From Pseudomonas lurida (GTDB taxonomy: Bacteria > Pseudomonadota > Gammaproteobacteria > Pseudomonadales > Pseudomonadaceae): 64,000 bases of DNA. The notes under the pieces are model-generated. The model was not told the origin of the DNA, did no database searches, and worked only from the letters and a program-made list of their open reading frames with translations. The position numbers and the translations under genes were made by a program. The stretch spans positions 37,871 through 101,870 of the forward strand of contig NZ_JAAMRE010000024.1 in the NCBI RefSeq assembly GCF_013522705.1, in the 5' to 3' direction. Below are positions 43,536-52,251 of this stretch, one piece after another. How positions within the stretch are numbered: position 1 is the stretch's first letter; the number at the start of each line of letters is the position of its first letter.

Positions 43536-45029
43536 TCACATCAAACGCTTACGCTCGCTGGAAGGCGCGATCCCAAGGGACTCGCGGTACTTGGCGACGG
43601 TTCGACGGGCGACCTGAATGCCTTGTGCCTCCAGTAAACCAGCGATCTTGCTGTCACTCAACGGCTTTTTCTGATTTTCCGCGGCAACCAGTTTTTTGAT
43701 GATCGCGCGGATCGCCGTGGACGAGCATTCGCCGCCTTCAGAGGTACTCACGTGGCTGGAGAAAAAGTATTTCAGCTCGTAGATACCCCGTGGGGTATGC
43801 ATGAATTTCTGTGTGGTCACCCGGGAAATCGTTGACTCGTGCATGCCTACCGCCTCGGCGATGTCATGCAGTACCAGCGGCTTCATCGCTTCGTCGCCAT
43901 ACTCCAGGAAGCCGCGCTGATGTTCGACGATCTGGGTCGCGACTTTCATCAGGGTTTCGTTGCGGCTCTGCAGGCTCTTGATGAACCAGCGCGCTTCCTG
44001 CAACTGGTTGCGCATGAAGGTGTTGTCGGCGCTGGTGTCGGCGCGGCGCACGAACCCGGCATATTGCGGGTTGACCCGCAGACGCGGCACCGATTCCTGG
44101 TTCAGCTCCACCAACCAGCGCTCGTTGTCCTTGCGCACGATGACATCGGGGACCACGTATTCGGCTTCGCTCGACTCGATCTGCGAGCCGGGACGAGGGT
44201 TGAGGCTCTGCACCAGCTCGATGACCTGGCGCAGTTCGTCTTCCTTGAGCTTCATGCGGCGCATCAACTGGCTGTAGTCGCGGCTGCCCAGCAGGTCGAT
44301 GTAGTCGGTGACCAGGCGCTGGGCTTCGACCAGCCAGGGTGTTTTGCCCGGCAGTTGACGCAATTGCAGCAGCAGGCATTCGCTGAGCGTGCGCGCGCCA
44401 ATACCGGCAGGCTCGAACTGCTGGATGCGGTGCAGGACGGCTTCGATTTCGTCCAGCTCGATATCCAGTTCCGGGTCGAACGCCTCGAGAATCTCCTCGA
44501 GACTCTCGTCCAGGTAGCCCTGGTTGTTGATGCAGTCGATCAGGGTTACGGCGATCAGGCGATCGGTATCCGACATCGGCGCCAGGTTCAACTGCCACAA
44601 CAGATGGCTTTGCAGGCTCTCTCCGGCGGATGTGCGGGTGGTGAAATCCCACTCGTCGTCGTCACTGCTGGGCAGGCTGCTGGCGCTGGTCTGATAGACG
44701 TCCTCCCAGGCGGTGTCCACGGGAAGCTCGTTGGGAATGCGTTCGTTCCATTCGCCTTCCTCCAGGTTGTCCACCGTGGGGGCGGTTTCCTGATAGGAAG
44801 GTTCCTGCACGTCGGAATTGGGTTTTTGCTCGATGTTGTCGGCCAATGGGTCTGCATTGTCGAAGTCGTCGCCTTCTTCCTGGCGTTCGAGCATCGGATT
44901 GGACTCCAGGGCCTCCTGGATTTCCTGTTGCAGATCCAAGGTGGACAATTGGAGCAGGCGGATGGCCTGTTGCAGCTGCGGTGTCATCGTCAGCTGCTGG
45001 CCCATTCTCAGGACTAGCGATGGTTTCAT
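43536..45029 (-). CDS. rpoN: RNA polymerase sigma-54 factor
   Basis: 497 residues, full length. Recognises -24/-12 promoters and needs enhancer-binding ATPases to open complexes. N-terminal glutamine-rich activator-interacting region (KPSLVLRMGQQLTMTPQLQQAIRLLQLSTLDLQQEIQEALESNPMLE, in parts), acidic region about 45-120, core-binding domain, and the RpoN box ARRTVAKYRE near the C-terminus. It is 75 nt before hpf and 184 nt after lptB. Confidence 0.98.
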   Translation of the reverse strand: MKPSLVLRMGQQLTMTPQLQQAIRLLQLSTLDLQQEIQEALESNPMLERQEEGDDFDNADPLADNIEQKPNSDVQEPSYQETAPTVDNLEEGEWNERIPNELPVDTAWEDVYQTSASSLPSSDDDEWDFTTRTSAGESLQSHLLWQLNLAPMSDTDRLIAVTLIDCINNQGYLDESLEEILEAFDPELDIELDEIEAVLHRIQQFEPAGIGARTLSECLLLQLRQLPGKTPWLVEAQRLVTDYIDLLGSRDYSQLMRRMKLKEDELRQVIELVQSLNPRPGSQIESSEAEYVVPDVIVRKDNERWLVELNQESVPRLRVNPQYAGFVRRADTSADNTFMRNQLQEARWFIKSLQSRNETLMKVATQIVEHQRGFLEYGDEAMKPLVLHDIAEAVGMHESTISRVTTQKFMHTPRGIYELKYFFSSHVSTSEGGECSSTAIRAIIKKLVAAENQKKPLSDSKIAGLLEAQGIQVARRTVAKYRESLGIAPSSERKRLM

Positions 45030-45213
45030 GGCAGGGGCTTAACACCTTATTCGCCGGCGCAATGCGCCATCCACGACAGGGCGCGTGAGCGCCAAACATA
45101 AGCAAATTATATGCCTGATATCGGGGGCTTTGCCTAGAGCGCGGTAACAATAAAAAACCGGGGTTTTCATTGACTCCCGCGCACCTTGGCAAACGGCCGT
45201 GACACCACGGTGT

Positions 45214-45939
45214 TTACAGGCGGAATTCGTGACCCAGGTACACTTCCTTGACCAGCTCGTTGGCCAGGATGGTGGCTGAATCGCCTTCGGCAATCAGCTG
45301 TCCATCGTTGACGATATAAGCCGTTTCGCAGATATCGAGTGTTTCACGGACGTTGTGGTCGGTGATCAACACGCCAATGCCCTTGGCCTTGAGGTGGTGG
45401 ATGATCTGCTTGATGTCGCCGACCGAAATCGGGTCGACGCCGGCAAACGGCTCGTCCAGCAGGATGAACTTGGGCGCAGTGGCCAATGCCCGAGCGATTT
45501 CCACGCGGCGGCGCTCGCCACCGGACAGGCTCATGCCCAGGTTGTCGCGAATATGGTTGATATGGAATTCCTGCAGCAGGCTTTCCAGTTCTGCGCGACG
45601 GCCGTCGCGGTCGAGTTCCTTGCGGGTCTCAAGGATCGCCATGATGTTGTCGGCTACCGAGAGTTTGCGGAAGATCGAAGCTTCCTGGGGAAGATAGCCG
45701 ATACCGGCACGGGCACGGCCGTGCATCGGTTGATGGCTGACATCCAGGTCGTCGATCAGTACGCGCCCTTGGTCGGCCTGGACGAGGCCGACGATCATAT
45801 AGAAGCAGGTCGTCTTGCCGGCGCCGTTGGGGCCGAGCAAACCGACGATTTGGCCGCTGTCGATCGACAGGCTGACATCGCGCACGACCTGACGGCTTTT
45901 ATAGGCCTTGGCCAGATGCTGGGCTTTCAGGGTTGCCAT
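45214..45939 (-). CDS. lptB: LPS export ABC transporter ATP-binding protein LptB
   Basis: 241 residues. Cytoplasmic ATPase that drives LptFG to extract LPS from the inner membrane. Walker A GLLGPNGAGKTTCFYM, signature LSGGERRRVEIARAL, Walker B FILLDEPFAGVDP and H-loop ITDHNVRETL are all intact. The ATG overlaps the lptA stop (TAATG). Confidence 0.97.
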   Translation of the reverse strand: MATLKAQHLAKAYKSRQVVRDVSLSIDSGQIVGLLGPNGAGKTTCFYMIVGLVQADQGRVLIDDLDVSHQPMHGRARAGIGYLPQEASIFRKLSVADNIMAILETRKELDRDGRRAELESLLQEFHINHIRDNLGMSLSGGERRRVEIARALATAPKFILLDEPFAGVDPISVGDIKQIIHHLKAKGIGVLITDHNVRETLDICETAYIVNDGQLIAEGDSATILANELVKEVYLGHEFRL

Positions 45940-46472
45940 TACTCGGCCTTCTTCTTCGGCTGGATAACCATGTCGATGCGTGGGCGCGGCGCGCTGACCT
46001 TGGTGCCGTTGGCACGACCCGCCTGGGCGACCTGGGTCTTGGTGTTGTAGACGATCTTCTCGCCTTCGGTGGAGTTACCGTCGGCGCTCAGCACCTTGGC
46101 CTGATCGATCAGCACAATGCGGTTCTGCTGCGCATGATACTGGATGGTCTTGCCATAGCCCTTCATCGGGCCTGGATCTTCTGCCTTTTGCTTCTGTTCG
46201 AAGTAGGCAAGGTTGCCCACCGACGTCACCACGTCGATGTCGCCTGCCGGGGTGCGCGTCAGGGTTACCGTGTTACCGGTGATCTTCATCGAGCCCTGGA
46301 TAATGATTACGTCACCTTTATAGGTGGCGACGCCTTGCTTGTCATCCAGCTGCGCATCGTCAGCCTGGATACGGATAGGCTGCTCGCTATCGTTCGGCAG
46401 AGCCCAGGCGCTCACGCTTCCCAGTGCTGCGCCAAGACCGAGCAAAATCGGGAGAGTTTTAACGAGCCTCAT
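45939..46472 (-). CDS. lptA: LPS transport periplasmic protein LptA
   Basis: 177 residues. Periplasmic OstA-domain protein forming the LPS bridge between LptC and LptD. Signal peptide (LPILLGLGAALGSVSAWA), then DDAQLDDKQGVATYKGDVIIIQGSMKITGN and KGYGKTIQYHAQQNRIVLIDQAKVLSADGNSTEG. Its start overlaps the lptC end by 14 nt. Confidence 0.95.
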   Translation of the reverse strand: MRLVKTLPILLGLGAALGSVSAWALPNDSEQPIRIQADDAQLDDKQGVATYKGDVIIIQGSMKITGNTVTLTRTPAGDIDVVTSVGNLAYFEQKQKAEDPGPMKGYGKTIQYHAQQNRIVLIDQAKVLSADGNSTEGEKIVYNTKTQVAQAGRANGTKVSAPRPRIDMVIQPKKKAE

Positions 46473-47031
46473 ACTGTCCTCTTACGTTCGATAGCAGGTG
46501 TATCCTGCTTTCTTTCAAATACGCTTTCATTCCCTTGCCAGTCGATACACCGCCAGCGCCGTCGATTCTAACGTCTTGCTCGGTCTGCGCATATTGCTGT
46601 TGTGGGAATACGGTCATGCGACTGCTGGTTATAATCGTGTCGCGGTTCTGGGCGTCAGTGCGTGCGACGCGTACCGAGTCGATCAGTTCGACCTGGGTAC
46701 CGTCCGGGTTGACCTCGCCATGCTTGCTGGTCACATGCCACGGAAACTCCGTGCCGCGGTACAGGTTCAAGTCCGGGTTGGTCAGCAGGGTGACTTCGGA
46801 GGCCTTCAGGTGCTCGACTTTGTCCGAGGTCATCTCGTACTGCACCTTGCCGTCCGGCAGGAACTGCACGCTGTAGGCGTTGGTGGCGTAATAGTCGATA
46901 GCGCCCTCATCGACCTGCGCGGCAGGCTGGTCGAGAAAGCGCTCCGGGCTGATATTCCAGTAGCCCACCGCCAGGAACAGCGCGGCGATCACCCCGAATA
47001 ACAGGAAGTTGCGAATCTTTTTGCTCAGCAT
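46459..47031 (-). CDS. lptC: LPS export system protein LptC
   Basis: 190 residues. Bitopic inner-membrane protein receiving LPS from LptBFG. One N-terminal helix (FLLFGVIAALFLAVGYWNI) precedes a periplasmic beta-jellyroll (FLPDGKVQYEMTSDKVEHL, TQVELIDSVRVARTDAQNRDTIITSSRMTVFPQQQYAQT). Encoded 8 nt after kdsC. Confidence 0.94.
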   Translation of the reverse strand: MLSKKIRNFLLFGVIAALFLAVGYWNISPERFLDQPAAQVDEGAIDYYATNAYSVQFLPDGKVQYEMTSDKVEHLKASEVTLLTNPDLNLYRGTEFPWHVTSKHGEVNPDGTQVELIDSVRVARTDAQNRDTIITSSRMTVFPQQQYAQTEQDVRIDGAGGVSTGKGMKAYLKESRIHLLSNVRGQYEAR

Positions 47032-47039
47032 ATAACGCT

Positions 47040-47564
47040 CTATAGGTAGGCGGCGTGAGCCGCTTCAAGGCGGCCCTGGGCGCGCAGGATCAATTCGCAG
47101 AACTCGCGTGCGGCACCTTCGCCGCCACGGGCCGTGGTTATGCCGTGGGCATGTTCGCGAACGAATGTCGCGGCATTGGCCACTGCCATGCCCAGACCGA
47201 CCCGACGAATGACCGGCAGGTCGGGCAGGTCATCACCGAGGTAAGCGACCTGCTCATAGCTTAGATTGAGTTGGCCCAGGAGCTCGTCCAGAACCACCAG
47301 TTTATCCTCGCGGCCCTGATACAGGTGAGCAATCCCCAGGTTTTGTGCGCGACGTTCCACAACCGGGGTTTTTCGACCGCTGATAATTGCGGTTTGCACC
47401 CCTGCCGCTATCAACATCTTGATGCCCTGGCCATCGAGGGTGTTGAAGGTCTTGAACTCGCTGCCGTCTTCGAGAAAGTACAGGCGACCGTCGGTCAGTA
47501 CGCCGTCGACGTCAAAAATCGCCAGCTTGATGTGCTTGCCGCGTTGCAACAGGTCGCTGCTCAT
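47040..47564 (-). CDS. kdsC: 3-deoxy-D-manno-octulosonate 8-phosphate phosphatase
   Basis: 174 residues. HAD-superfamily phosphatase releasing Kdo from Kdo-8-phosphate for LPS inner core. Nucleophile motif FDVDGVLTDG, motif II region IISGRKTPVVERRA, and late acidic motif YLGDDLPDLPVI. It abuts kdsD with no spacer and precedes lptC, forming a Kdo/LPS operon. Confidence 0.97.
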   Translation of the reverse strand: MSSDLLQRGKHIKLAIFDVDGVLTDGRLYFLEDGSEFKTFNTLDGQGIKMLIAAGVQTAIISGRKTPVVERRAQNLGIAHLYQGREDKLVVLDELLGQLNLSYEQVAYLGDDLPDLPVIRRVGLGMAVANAATFVREHAHGITTARGGEGAAREFCELILRAQGRLEAAHAAYL

Positions 47565-48539
47565 TTACATCACTCCCGCACGCAGCAAGTCGTGCATGTT
47601 CAGGGCGCCGATCGGGTGGTCGTCGCTATCGACCACCACCAGTGCGCCGATCTTGTGGTCTTCCATGATTTTCAAGGCTTCTGCGGCCAGCATCTCGGGA
47701 CGCGCCGTCCTGCCGTGGGGCGTCATCACCGCGTCGATGGTTGCGGTATGAATATCAATGGTCCGGTCCAGCGTGCGCCGCAGGTCACCGTCCGTGAATA
47801 CCCCGGCCAGGCGCCCATCGGTTTCGAGGATCACGGTCATGCCCAGACCCTTGCGGGTCATTTCCATCAGCGCATCCTTGAGCAGGGTGCCACGCGGTAC
47901 ATGGGGTAACTCATCGCCCGAATGCATGACGTTTTCGACCTTCAGCAACAGGCGTCGGCCGAGCGCGCCGCCCGGGTGGGAAAACGCGAAATCTTCGGCG
48001 GTGAACCCGCGGGCTTCCAGCAATGCCACGGCCAGGGCATCCCCCATCACCAGCGCAGCGGTGGTGGAGGAGGTCGGTGCAAGGTTCAGCGGGCAGGCCT
48101 CGTGGGCCACATGCACATTCAGGTTCACTTCGGCAGCCTTGGCCAGGGTCGACTCCGGGTTGCCGGTGATGCTGATCATCTGGATGCCCAGGCGTTTGAT
48201 CAGCGGCAACAGGGTGACGATTTCGTTGGTGGTCCCCGAGTTGGACAGCGCCAGGATGATGTCATCCTTGGTGATCATGCCCATGTCGCCGTGGCTGGCT
48301 TCGGCCGGGTGCACGAAAAACGCGGTGGTGCCGGTGCTGGCCAGGGTGGCGGCAATCTTGTTGCCGACATGGCCCGACTTGCCCATGCCAACCACCACCA
48401 CGCGGCCCTTGCTGGCCAGAATCATCTCGCAGGCGCGTACGAAATCCGCGTCGATATGGGCCAGCAAGCCTTCCACGGCTTCAAGCTCGAGGCGAATAGT
48501 GCGCTGTGCGGATTGAATAAGGTCGCTGGATTGGCTCAT
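47565..48539 (-). CDS. kdsD: D-arabinose 5-phosphate isomerase
   Basis: 324 residues. Interconverts ribulose 5-phosphate and arabinose 5-phosphate, the first step of Kdo synthesis. SIS sugar-isomerase domain about 40-175 (GRVVVVGMGKSGHVGNKIAATLASTGT, HGDMGMI, SNSGTTNEI), then two CBS domains. I start at MSQSSDLIQSAQ (48539). A -10-like TATAAT on the minus strand is at 48579-48574. A 300-nt gap to the divergent mlaF holds promoters and nothing else I can see. Confidence 0.95.
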   Translation of the reverse strand: MSQSSDLIQSAQRTIRLELEAVEGLLAHIDADFVRACEMILASKGRVVVVGMGKSGHVGNKIAATLASTGTTAFFVHPAEASHGDMGMITKDDIILALSNSGTTNEIVTLLPLIKRLGIQMISITGNPESTLAKAAEVNLNVHVAHEACPLNLAPTSSTTAALVMGDALAVALLEARGFTAEDFAFSHPGGALGRRLLLKVENVMHSGDELPHVPRGTLLKDALMEMTRKGLGMTVILETDGRLAGVFTDGDLRRTLDRTIDIHTATIDAVMTPHGRTARPEMLAAEALKIMEDHKIGALVVVDSDDHPIGALNMHDLLRAGVM

Positions 48540-48696
48540 GTCTGAAATCGTATAGCCTGACGAAAAGTCGGCGATTATAGCGGTAATGATCAATTCCCTC
48601 ACGCAAGTTCGTCAGGCTTTATTCTGCCGGTGCCTGAGATTCACGCCCGGCAACGTTTTTTCCCTGTCTCTTATCTGAACTGGCGCAGTTCCGGCC

Positions 48697-48726
48697 TTGG
48701 GGGCGTTGTACCAGCAGTGCTATAGT
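48697..48726 (+). promoter_or_regulatory. Possible promoter of mlaFEDCB
   Basis: TTGGGG (48697-48702), 18-nt spacer, TATAGT (48721-48726). The -10 is good and the -35 is moderate. It lies 114 nt before mlaF. Confidence 0.35.
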
Positions 48727-48839
48727 TCGCCGCCAGTTCGGTCCGCTCAGCCCACGTGGCTATATATATTGCGCAACCGTTGCAAACGTTTGTCGCAGAG
48801 GTGGTGTCTGAGTGAGAAGCTGCATCCCAAGGAGTTTAG

Positions 48840-49649
48840 ATGAGTGCCGATAACGCCTACGCGGTCGAGCTGAAGGGACTGACCTTCAAGCGCGGGACGC
48901 GCAGCATCTTCAATAACGTCGATATTCGCATTCCACGCGGCAAGGTCACGGGCATCATGGGGCCTTCCGGTTGCGGCAAGACCACCCTGCTGCGCTTGAT
49001 GGGCATGCAATTGCGCCCCAGTGCCGGTGAAGTGTGGGTCAATGGCCAGAACCTGCCGACCCTGTCGCGCAGTGATCTGTTCGATGCGCGCAAGCACATG
49101 GGCGTGCTGTTCCAGAGTGGGGCACTGTTCACTGACCTTGATGTTTTCGAGAACGTGGCATTTCCACTGCGGGTGCACACCCAGCTTTCGGACGAAATGA
49201 TTCGCGACATTGTGCTGCTCAAGCTGCAGGCCGTGGGCCTTCGCGGCGCCATTGACCTGATGCCCGACGAGCTGTCCGGGGGCATGAAGCGTCGTGTCGC
49301 CCTGGCCCGTGCTATTGCCCTCGACCCGCAGATCCTCATGTACGACGAGCCTTTTGTCGGCCAGGACCCTATCGCCATGGGCGTGCTGGTACGCCTGATC
49401 CGGCTGCTCAATGATGCGCTGGGCATCACCAGTATCGTGGTCTCCCACGACCTGGCGGAAACCGCGAGCATTGCCGACTACCTCTACGTCGTGGGCGATG
49501 GTCAGGTACTGGGGCAGGGTACGCCTGAAGAGCTGATGAATGCCGACAACCCGCGCATTCGCCAATTCATGACCGGCGATCCGGATGGCCCGGTGCCTTT
49601 TCACTTTCCGGCAGCGGATTACCGCGCAGATCTTCTGGGGAAGCGCTGA
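48840..49649 (+). CDS. mlaF: Phospholipid transport ABC ATP-binding protein MlaF
   Basis: 269 residues. ATPase of the MlaFEDB complex that moves phospholipids between the outer and inner membranes to keep the outer leaflet asymmetric. Walker A MGPSGCGKTTLL, signature LSGGMKRRVALARA and Walker B ILMYDEPFVGQDP are intact. Ends overlapping mlaE by one base. Confidence 0.96.
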   Translation: MSADNAYAVELKGLTFKRGTRSIFNNVDIRIPRGKVTGIMGPSGCGKTTLLRLMGMQLRPSAGEVWVNGQNLPTLSRSDLFDARKHMGVLFQSGALFTDLDVFENVAFPLRVHTQLSDEMIRDIVLLKLQAVGLRGAIDLMPDELSGGMKRRVALARAIALDPQILMYDEPFVGQDPIAMGVLVRLIRLLNDALGITSIVVSHDLAETASIADYLYVVGDGQVLGQGTPEELMNADNPRIRQFMTGDPDGPVPFHFPAADYRADLLGKR

Positions 49650-50446
49650 TGCGCAAAACATCTCTTATCGAAAAGGTTCGCCTTTTCGGTCGCTCGGGCA
49701 TCGACATCGTCGAAGTGCTGGGCCGCTCGACGATTTTTCTGTTTCACGCCTTGCTCGGCCGCGGCGGCAACGGCGGCGGTTTTGGCTTGTTGATCAAGCA
49801 ACTGCATGCCGTCGGCGTGATGTCCCTGGTGATCATTGTGGTCTCCGGGGTGTTCATCGGCATGGTACTGGCATTGCAGGGCTTCAATATCCTGTCCAGC
49901 TACGGCTCGGAGCAGGCGGTGGGGCAGATGGTTGCCCTGACGCTGCTGCGCGAGCTGGGGCCGGTGGTCACCGCGTTGCTGTTCGCCGGGCGCGCGGGTT
50001 CCGCGCTGACCGCCGAAATCGGCAATATGAAGTCCACCGAGCAGTTGTCCAGCCTGGAAATGATCGGCGTCGACCCGCTCAAATACATTGTTGCCCCGCG
50101 CCTGTGGGCCGGCTTCATATCCCTGCCACTGCTGGCGATGATCTTCAGCGTGGTCGGTATCTGGGGCGGTTCCTGGGTGGCGGTGGACTGGCTGGGCGTC
50201 TACGACGGTTCCTACTGGGCCAACATGCAGAACAGCGTCACCTTCAACGGTGATGTACTCAACGGCATTATAAAGAGCATCGTCTTTGCCTTTGTCGTGA
50301 CGTGGATTGCCGTATTCCAAGGCTACGACTGTGAGCCCACTTCAGAAGGGATCAGTCGCGCCACCACCAAGACCGTTGTGTACGCCTCGCTGGCGGTACT
50401 GGGCCTTGACTTCATTTTGACCGCCTTGATGTTTGGAGATTTCTGA
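49649..50446 (+). CDS. mlaE: Phospholipid transport permease MlaE
   Basis: 265 residues. Inner-membrane permease with five or so helices. Family sequences: GVFIGMVLALQGFNILSSYGSEQAVGQMVALTLLRELGPVVTALLFAGRAGSALTAEIGNMKSTEQ (in parts), SLEMIGVDPLKYIVAPRLWA, and the C-terminal GYDCEPTSEGISRATTKTVV. One-base overlaps on both sides couple it to mlaF and mlaD. Confidence 0.96.
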   Translation: MRKTSLIEKVRLFGRSGIDIVEVLGRSTIFLFHALLGRGGNGGGFGLLIKQLHAVGVMSLVIIVVSGVFIGMVLALQGFNILSSYGSEQAVGQMVALTLLRELGPVVTALLFAGRAGSALTAEIGNMKSTEQLSSLEMIGVDPLKYIVAPRLWAGFISLPLLAMIFSVVGIWGGSWVAVDWLGVYDGSYWANMQNSVTFNGDVLNGIIKSIVFAFVVTWIAVFQGYDCEPTSEGISRATTKTVVYASLAVLGLDFILTALMFGDF

Positions 50447-50913
50447 TGCAAAACCGCACTGTGGAAATCGGTGTCGGCCTTTTCTTGCTGGCTGGCATCC
50501 TGGCTTTACTGTTGCTGGCCCTGCGGGTCAGTGGCCTGTCGGCCAGCCCCACCGCCGACACTTATAAACTTTACGCCTACTTCGACAATATCGCCGGTTT
50601 GACTGTCAGAGCTAAAGTGACCATGGCCGGCGTGACGATCGGCAAGGTCACGGCAATCGATCTGGATCGCGACAGTTTCACCGGTCGAGTGACGATGCAA
50701 CTGGACAAGAAGGTCGACAACCTGCCGATCGACTCCACTGCGTCTATCCTCACTGCGGGTCTGCTGGGCGAGAAATACATCGGTGTCAGCGTGGGCGGGG
50801 AAACAGCCCTGCTCAAGGATGGTTCGACCATCCACGACACGCAGTCGTCGCTGGTGCTTGAAGACCTGATCGGAAAATTTTTGCTCAATACGGTCAATAA
50901 AGACGCCAAATGA
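50446..50913 (+). CDS. mlaD: Phospholipid transport MCE-domain protein MlaD
   Basis: 155 residues. One N-terminal helix (VEIGVGLFLLAGILALLLLALRV) anchors a single MCE domain that forms the hexameric lipid channel. Domain pieces: AYFDNIAGLTVRAKVTMAGVTIGKV, STASILTAGLLGEKYIGVSVGG. The C-terminal helix after the MCE domain (LVLEDLIGKFLLNTVN) is present. Confidence 0.95.
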   Translation: MQNRTVEIGVGLFLLAGILALLLLALRVSGLSASPTADTYKLYAYFDNIAGLTVRAKVTMAGVTIGKVTAIDLDRDSFTGRVTMQLDKKVDNLPIDSTASILTAGLLGEKYIGVSVGGETALLKDGSTIHDTQSSLVLEDLIGKFLLNTVNKDAK

Positions 50914-50924
50914 GGACTCTGTAC

Positions 50925-51572
50925 ATGATCTCTACCTTGCGACGTGGCCTTCTGGTACTGCTTGCAGCGCTGCCATTGATGGCCAACGCGGCGGGTTCTG
51001 CGCACGATCTGGTGCAGGACACGACCAACAAAATGTTGGCTGATCTGACCGCCAACAAAGAACAGTACAAGCAAGACCCGAGTAAGTTCTATGATGCGCT
51101 CAACAGCATTGTCGGACCGGTGGTGGATGCCGAAGGCATTTCCCGCAGCATCATGACGGTCAAGTATTCGCGCAAGGCGACCCCTGAGCAGATGCAGCGC
51201 TTCCAGGAAAACTTCAAGCGCGGCCTGTTCCAGTTCTATGGCAATGCGTTGCTCGAGTACAACAACCAGGGCATTACCGTTGCACCCGCCGGCGATGAGT
51301 CGGGTGATCGCACCAGCGTGAACATGAGCGTCAAGGGCAACAACGGTGCCGTCTACCCTGTCCAGTACACCCTGGAGAAGGTCAAGGGCGAATGGAAGTT
51401 GCGTAACGTGATCATCAACGGCATCAACATCGGCAAGCTGTTCCGTGATCAGTTCGCCGACGCCATGCAGCGCAATGGCAACGACCTGGACAAGACCATC
51501 AATGGTTGGGCCGGTGAAGTCGCCAAGGCCAAGGAAACGTCCGACAAAGAAGCCGGGAAGGCTGCGCAATGA
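50925..51572 (+). CDS. mlaC: Periplasmic phospholipid shuttle MlaC
   Basis: 215 residues. Signal peptide (LRRGLLVLLAALPLMANAAG) and the Ttg2/MlaC lipid-binding fold (FYDALNSIVGPVVDAEGISRSIM, RFQENFKRGLFQFYGNALLEYNNQ, WKLRNVIINGINIGKLFRDQFAD). It carries phospholipid across the periplasm to MlaFEDB. GAGG 9 nt upstream favours 50925; an ATG at 50910 overlapping the mlaD stop is an alternative. Confidence 0.94.
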   Translation: MISTLRRGLLVLLAALPLMANAAGSAHDLVQDTTNKMLADLTANKEQYKQDPSKFYDALNSIVGPVVDAEGISRSIMTVKYSRKATPEQMQRFQENFKRGLFQFYGNALLEYNNQGITVAPAGDESGDRTSVNMSVKGNNGAVYPVQYTLEKVKGEWKLRNVIINGINIGKLFRDQFADAMQRNGNDLDKTINGWAGEVAKAKETSDKEAGKAAQ

Positions 51573-51874
51573 CCGAGTCGGCTGTGCGTCTTGGCGACGC
51601 CGGTGAGTTATTCCTCAGCGGCGTGCTGGATTACCGCACCGGGCCTGACCTGCGCAAGCAGGGGCAGGCGTTGATCAAGACCAGTACCGCGCCCGCGCTG
51701 GTACTTGACTGTTCGGCGGTGACCAAATCCAGCAGTGTCGGCCTGTCGTTGCTGCTGTGCTTCATGCGCGATGCCGAGGCGGCCCAAAAAACCGTCAGCA
51801 TCCGTGCGTTGCCTGAAGACATGCGCGAAATTGCCGAAGTTTCCGGTCTGACCGAGCTGTTGGCGCATCCTTAA
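51569..51874 (+). CDS. mlaB: STAS-domain protein MlaB
   Basis: 101 residues, one STAS domain (GELFLSGVLDYRTGPDLRKQGQAL, ALVLDCSAVTKSSSVGLSLLLCFMRDAEAAQ). It binds MlaF and stabilises the complex. The ATGA overlap with mlaC shows coupling. Last gene of the mla operon; a terminator follows. Confidence 0.93.
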   Translation: MTESAVRLGDAGELFLSGVLDYRTGPDLRKQGQALIKTSTAPALVLDCSAVTKSSSVGLSLLLCFMRDAEAAQKTVSIRALPEDMREIAEVSGLTELLAHP

Positions 51875-51888
51875 TACACGTCTTCAAG

Positions 51889-51943
51889 CAAGCCCCCCGT
51901 CAGAGTCCTGCTATGCGGGGTTCGCAGGCGCGGGGCTTTTTTG
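51889..51943 (+). terminator. Intrinsic terminator of mlaFEDCB
   Basis: An AGCCCC/GGGGCT outer stem and CCTGC/GCAGG inner stem are followed by a six-T run (51937-51942). It starts about 15 nt after the mlaB stop. Confidence 0.8.
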
Positions 51944-51988
51944 TATGATGTGCGACCCGCGCGCACTGGGCGCCGATAGAGGTTGAGC

Positions 51989-52228
51989 ATGCAGGCCCTA
52001 GAAGTTAAGAGCTTCCTTGAAGGAAAGCTGCCGAATACTGAGGTTGCAGTTGAAGGCGAAGGCTGCAATTTCCAGCTGAACGTGATTAGCGATGAACTGG
52101 CGGCATTGAGCCCGGTCAAGCGTCAGCAGCAGATCTATGCCCATTTGAACCCGTGGATCACCGATGGCAGCATCCATGCGGTCACTATGAAATTTTTCAG
52201 CCGCGCGGCCTGGGCCGAGCGCACCTGA
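51989..52228 (+). CDS. ibaG: BolA family protein IbaG
   Basis: 79 residues. Small BolA-fold protein that works with monothiol glutaredoxin in Fe-S handling and acid response. Sequence: LEVKSFLEGKLPNTEVAVEGEGCNF, then ALSPVKRQQQIYAHLNPWITDGSIHAVTMKFFS, the BolA helix and conserved histidine. AGAGG lies 7 nt before the ATG at 51989. The mla-ibaG-murA order is conserved in gammaproteobacteria. murA starts 23 nt later. Confidence 0.95.
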   Translation: MQALEVKSFLEGKLPNTEVAVEGEGCNFQLNVISDELAALSPVKRQQQIYAHLNPWITDGSIHAVTMKFFSRAAWAERT

Positions 52229-52251
52229 GCCCCCAAGGCGTCGAGATTCTT